From positions 248,001 to 312,000 of the forward strand of contig NZ_JAKELO010000002.1 of the NCBI RefSeq assembly GCF_028912405.1: a DNA stretch of 64,000 nucleotides, read 5' to 3'. Both the position numbers and the translations under genes were made by a program. The notes beneath the pieces were generated by a model. That model did not search any database. It saw nothing but the letters and a program-made list of their open reading frames with translations, and was not told the DNA's origin. This DNA comes from Methanogenium marinum. Lineage in GTDB: Archaea > Halobacteriota > Methanomicrobia > Methanomicrobiales > Methanomicrobiaceae. Of the stretch, positions 62,348 through 64,000 are shown piece by piece (within the stretch, counting starts at the first letter, position 1; the number at the start of each line of letters is the position of its first letter).

Positions 62348-63796
62348 TCAAACCCCAAAGGGATGCCCGTTCTTATCTCCTCTCCCAATCCCCTTATACA
62401 CAAAACCTTCCGCAATCCATGCATCCGGATCAACAATATTCCGCCCGTCAACAACCACCGGATGCACCTGCCCCGAAAGCACACAGCACCGCACCGGATC
62501 AAGCCCCCGATACTGCGAATGTCCGGTGAGAATCGCAACCACATCAGCACCCTCGAGCACCGCATCCACATCCTGTGAGATGGGAACACCCCGATACGTG
62601 AGTACATAAGGATCATGGACAGCAACCTCAGCGCCTTCACCGAGGCAGAGATCCCGATACACCTCAGACGGCGTATTCCTCGCATCATCTGAATTGTTCA
62701 GAAACGCCCAGCCTAACATCGCAATCTTTGCACCACGGATATCCTTTCCCACGCGGGCCAGTGCATCCTTTGTCAGGGTCAACATATGCGCAGGCATAAA
62801 GTCATTAATCCCGCGGGCAAGCACAAAGAGCGACTCCCGCCCCTCCGGGTAGTCCAGCGGCTCTGCTGCAACGACAGAAACACCCCGTTCAAGATGATAC
62901 GTGTCCTTCGTCAGACAGTGCCCGCCGACCCCAGCACCGGGCCAGAGGATGGCACGGGTAATGCCCTCGCCCTTGAGAGAGTCAACACCCGTCCGGACAT
63001 CATAGAAATTGATGCCCATCACCTCACAGTAGAGAGCTAACTGATTCGCTGCAGCAATCTGCAAATCGCGGAAAGTGTTCTCCGCAGTCTTTGTCACCTC
63101 TGCTGCAGTCGCACTCATCGGAATCAGGCTGCCTTTCGTTAAGACCGGGCCATAGAGTTCACCGGCACGCCGGGTGCACACGTCATCAATCCCGCCGACA
63201 ATCCGGTCATGCTCACGGATGTTTTTGAGCAACCGGCCCACCATCACCCGCTCCGGGGCATGGGCCAGGCCAAAGTCCTCGCCTGCGACAAGTCCTGACT
63301 CCTCCTCGAGAATCTCACGGGCCATCCCCATCGTCGTCCCCGGCGTGATCGTTGACTCGAGGACAACAAGGGTGCCCGGTGTAAGATATCGTCCCACATT
63401 CCGTATACCTTCAATCAGGGGGGTGAAGTTTGGGATGAGGTCCTTTGGATTTGCAAACGGCGTCTGGATGGCAAGCGTCACTGCATCACACGCTGCAATC
63501 TTCGAAAAATCTGCGGTGCATTCAAACTTCCGTGTACCGCCAACTTTACCCACAACCTTCGCAATCAATTCCTCAAGGCCCGGTTCCTCCCCTTTCAGGG
63601 GACTAACACCTGCGTTGAGCATCGCAATCTTATACCCGGAACTCTTCGAGTCCCGCTGGAACCCATACACAAAATCAAATTCCGATGCGTCCGCAAAGAG
63701 CACTGCCGCAGGAATTCCCACATAGCCCATGCCGATGACGCCGATTGTTTTGATGGGTCCACGCTCGTTGAATACCTGCTGAAGTTTCCCGTTCAT
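62348..63796 (-). CDS. wecC: Nucleotide sugar dehydrogenase (UDP-ManNAc dehydrogenase-like)
   Basis: IGVIGMGYVGIPAAVLFAD; ESTITPGTTMGMAREILEEESGL; AENTFRDLQIAAANQLALYCE; GVGGHCLTKDTYHL. Confidence 0.92.
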   Translation of the reverse strand: MNGKLQQVFNERGPIKTIGVIGMGYVGIPAAVLFADASEFDFVYGFQRDSKSSGYKIAMLNAGVSPLKGEEPGLEELIAKVVGKVGGTRKFECTADFSKIAACDAVTLAIQTPFANPKDLIPNFTPLIEGIRNVGRYLTPGTLVVLESTITPGTTMGMAREILEEESGLVAGEDFGLAHAPERVMVGRLLKNIREHDRIVGGIDDVCTRRAGELYGPVLTKGSLIPMSATAAEVTKTAENTFRDLQIAAANQLALYCEVMGINFYDVRTGVDSLKGEGITRAILWPGAGVGGHCLTKDTYHLERGVSVVAAEPLDYPEGRESLFVLARGINDFMPAHMLTLTKDALARVGKDIRGAKIAMLGWAFLNNSDDARNTPSEVYRDLCLGEGAEVAVHDPYVLTYRGVPISQDVDAVLEGADVVAILTGHSQYRGLDPVRCCVLSGQVHPVVVDGRNIVDPDAWIAEGFVYKGIGRGDKNGHPFGV

Positions 63797-64000
63797 ATTC
63801 CCATCGTCCCAGTGATCTCCTCACAGACCCGGACATTCTCCACACCCTGCTCCGGTGACACGGGAAACGGCGTTCCCATCCGGGCACACTCAATAAAGGT
63901 CAGAAGTTCTGTTCTCAGAGGTTCAACCTTACCCACCATCACCTTCTCCGTGATATTCTCCTGCACATAGCGTTCGGCTTCCTGGTGATAATGCTCAGGC
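63793..64000 (-). CDS. Gfo/Idh/MocA-like oxidoreductase, C-terminal part (cut by window end)
   Basis: Minus strand PEHYHQEAERYVQENITEKVMVGKVEPLRTELLTFIECARMGTPFPVSPEQGVENVRVCEEITGTMGI*; ATGA overlap with wecC. Confidence 0.7.
   Translation of the reverse strand, partial: PEHYHQEAERYVQENITEKVMVGKVEPLRTELLTFIECARMGTPFPVSPEQGVENVRVCEEITGTMGI

Overview
The window is mostly a surface-polysaccharide and nucleotide-sugar gene region, interrupted by IS debris, with a few housekeeping islands (thi4-thiE, ruvCAB). Several families suggest a euryarchaeal, Methanomicrobiales-like genome: cupin-type PGI, archaeal-type Thi4, many B-motif-free start regions. This is inferred from gene families only. The main observations are as follows. 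(1) A contiguous minus-strand operon (about 26.1 to 14.2 kb) carries a stand-alone acyl carrier protein, an AcpS-type PPTase, an AMP-ligase, LuxE, LuxC, a decayed SDR, a split transketolase, a NeuA-PseG fusion, NeuB, and a WecE-like aminotransferase. It looks like a carrier-protein acyl-to-aldehyde module wired into sugar biosynthesis. (2) A TPP riboswitch sits upstream of thi4, with a directly readable 10-bp aptamer/anti-aptamer switch that overlaps an SD-sequestering hairpin. (3) Three toxin-antitoxin loci keep the antitoxin but have a broken toxin: two RelE genes each with one in-frame TAA, and one HEPN toxin whose N-terminus is fused to a ManC-derived cupin. (4) A gmd-fcl deletion chimera, several single-base homopolymer frameshifts in glycan genes, and IS5 copies in inverted orientation flank a UDP-amino-sugar island. 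(5) A bacterial-type ruvCAB cluster is present. No CRISPR array, tRNA or rRNA was recognised.
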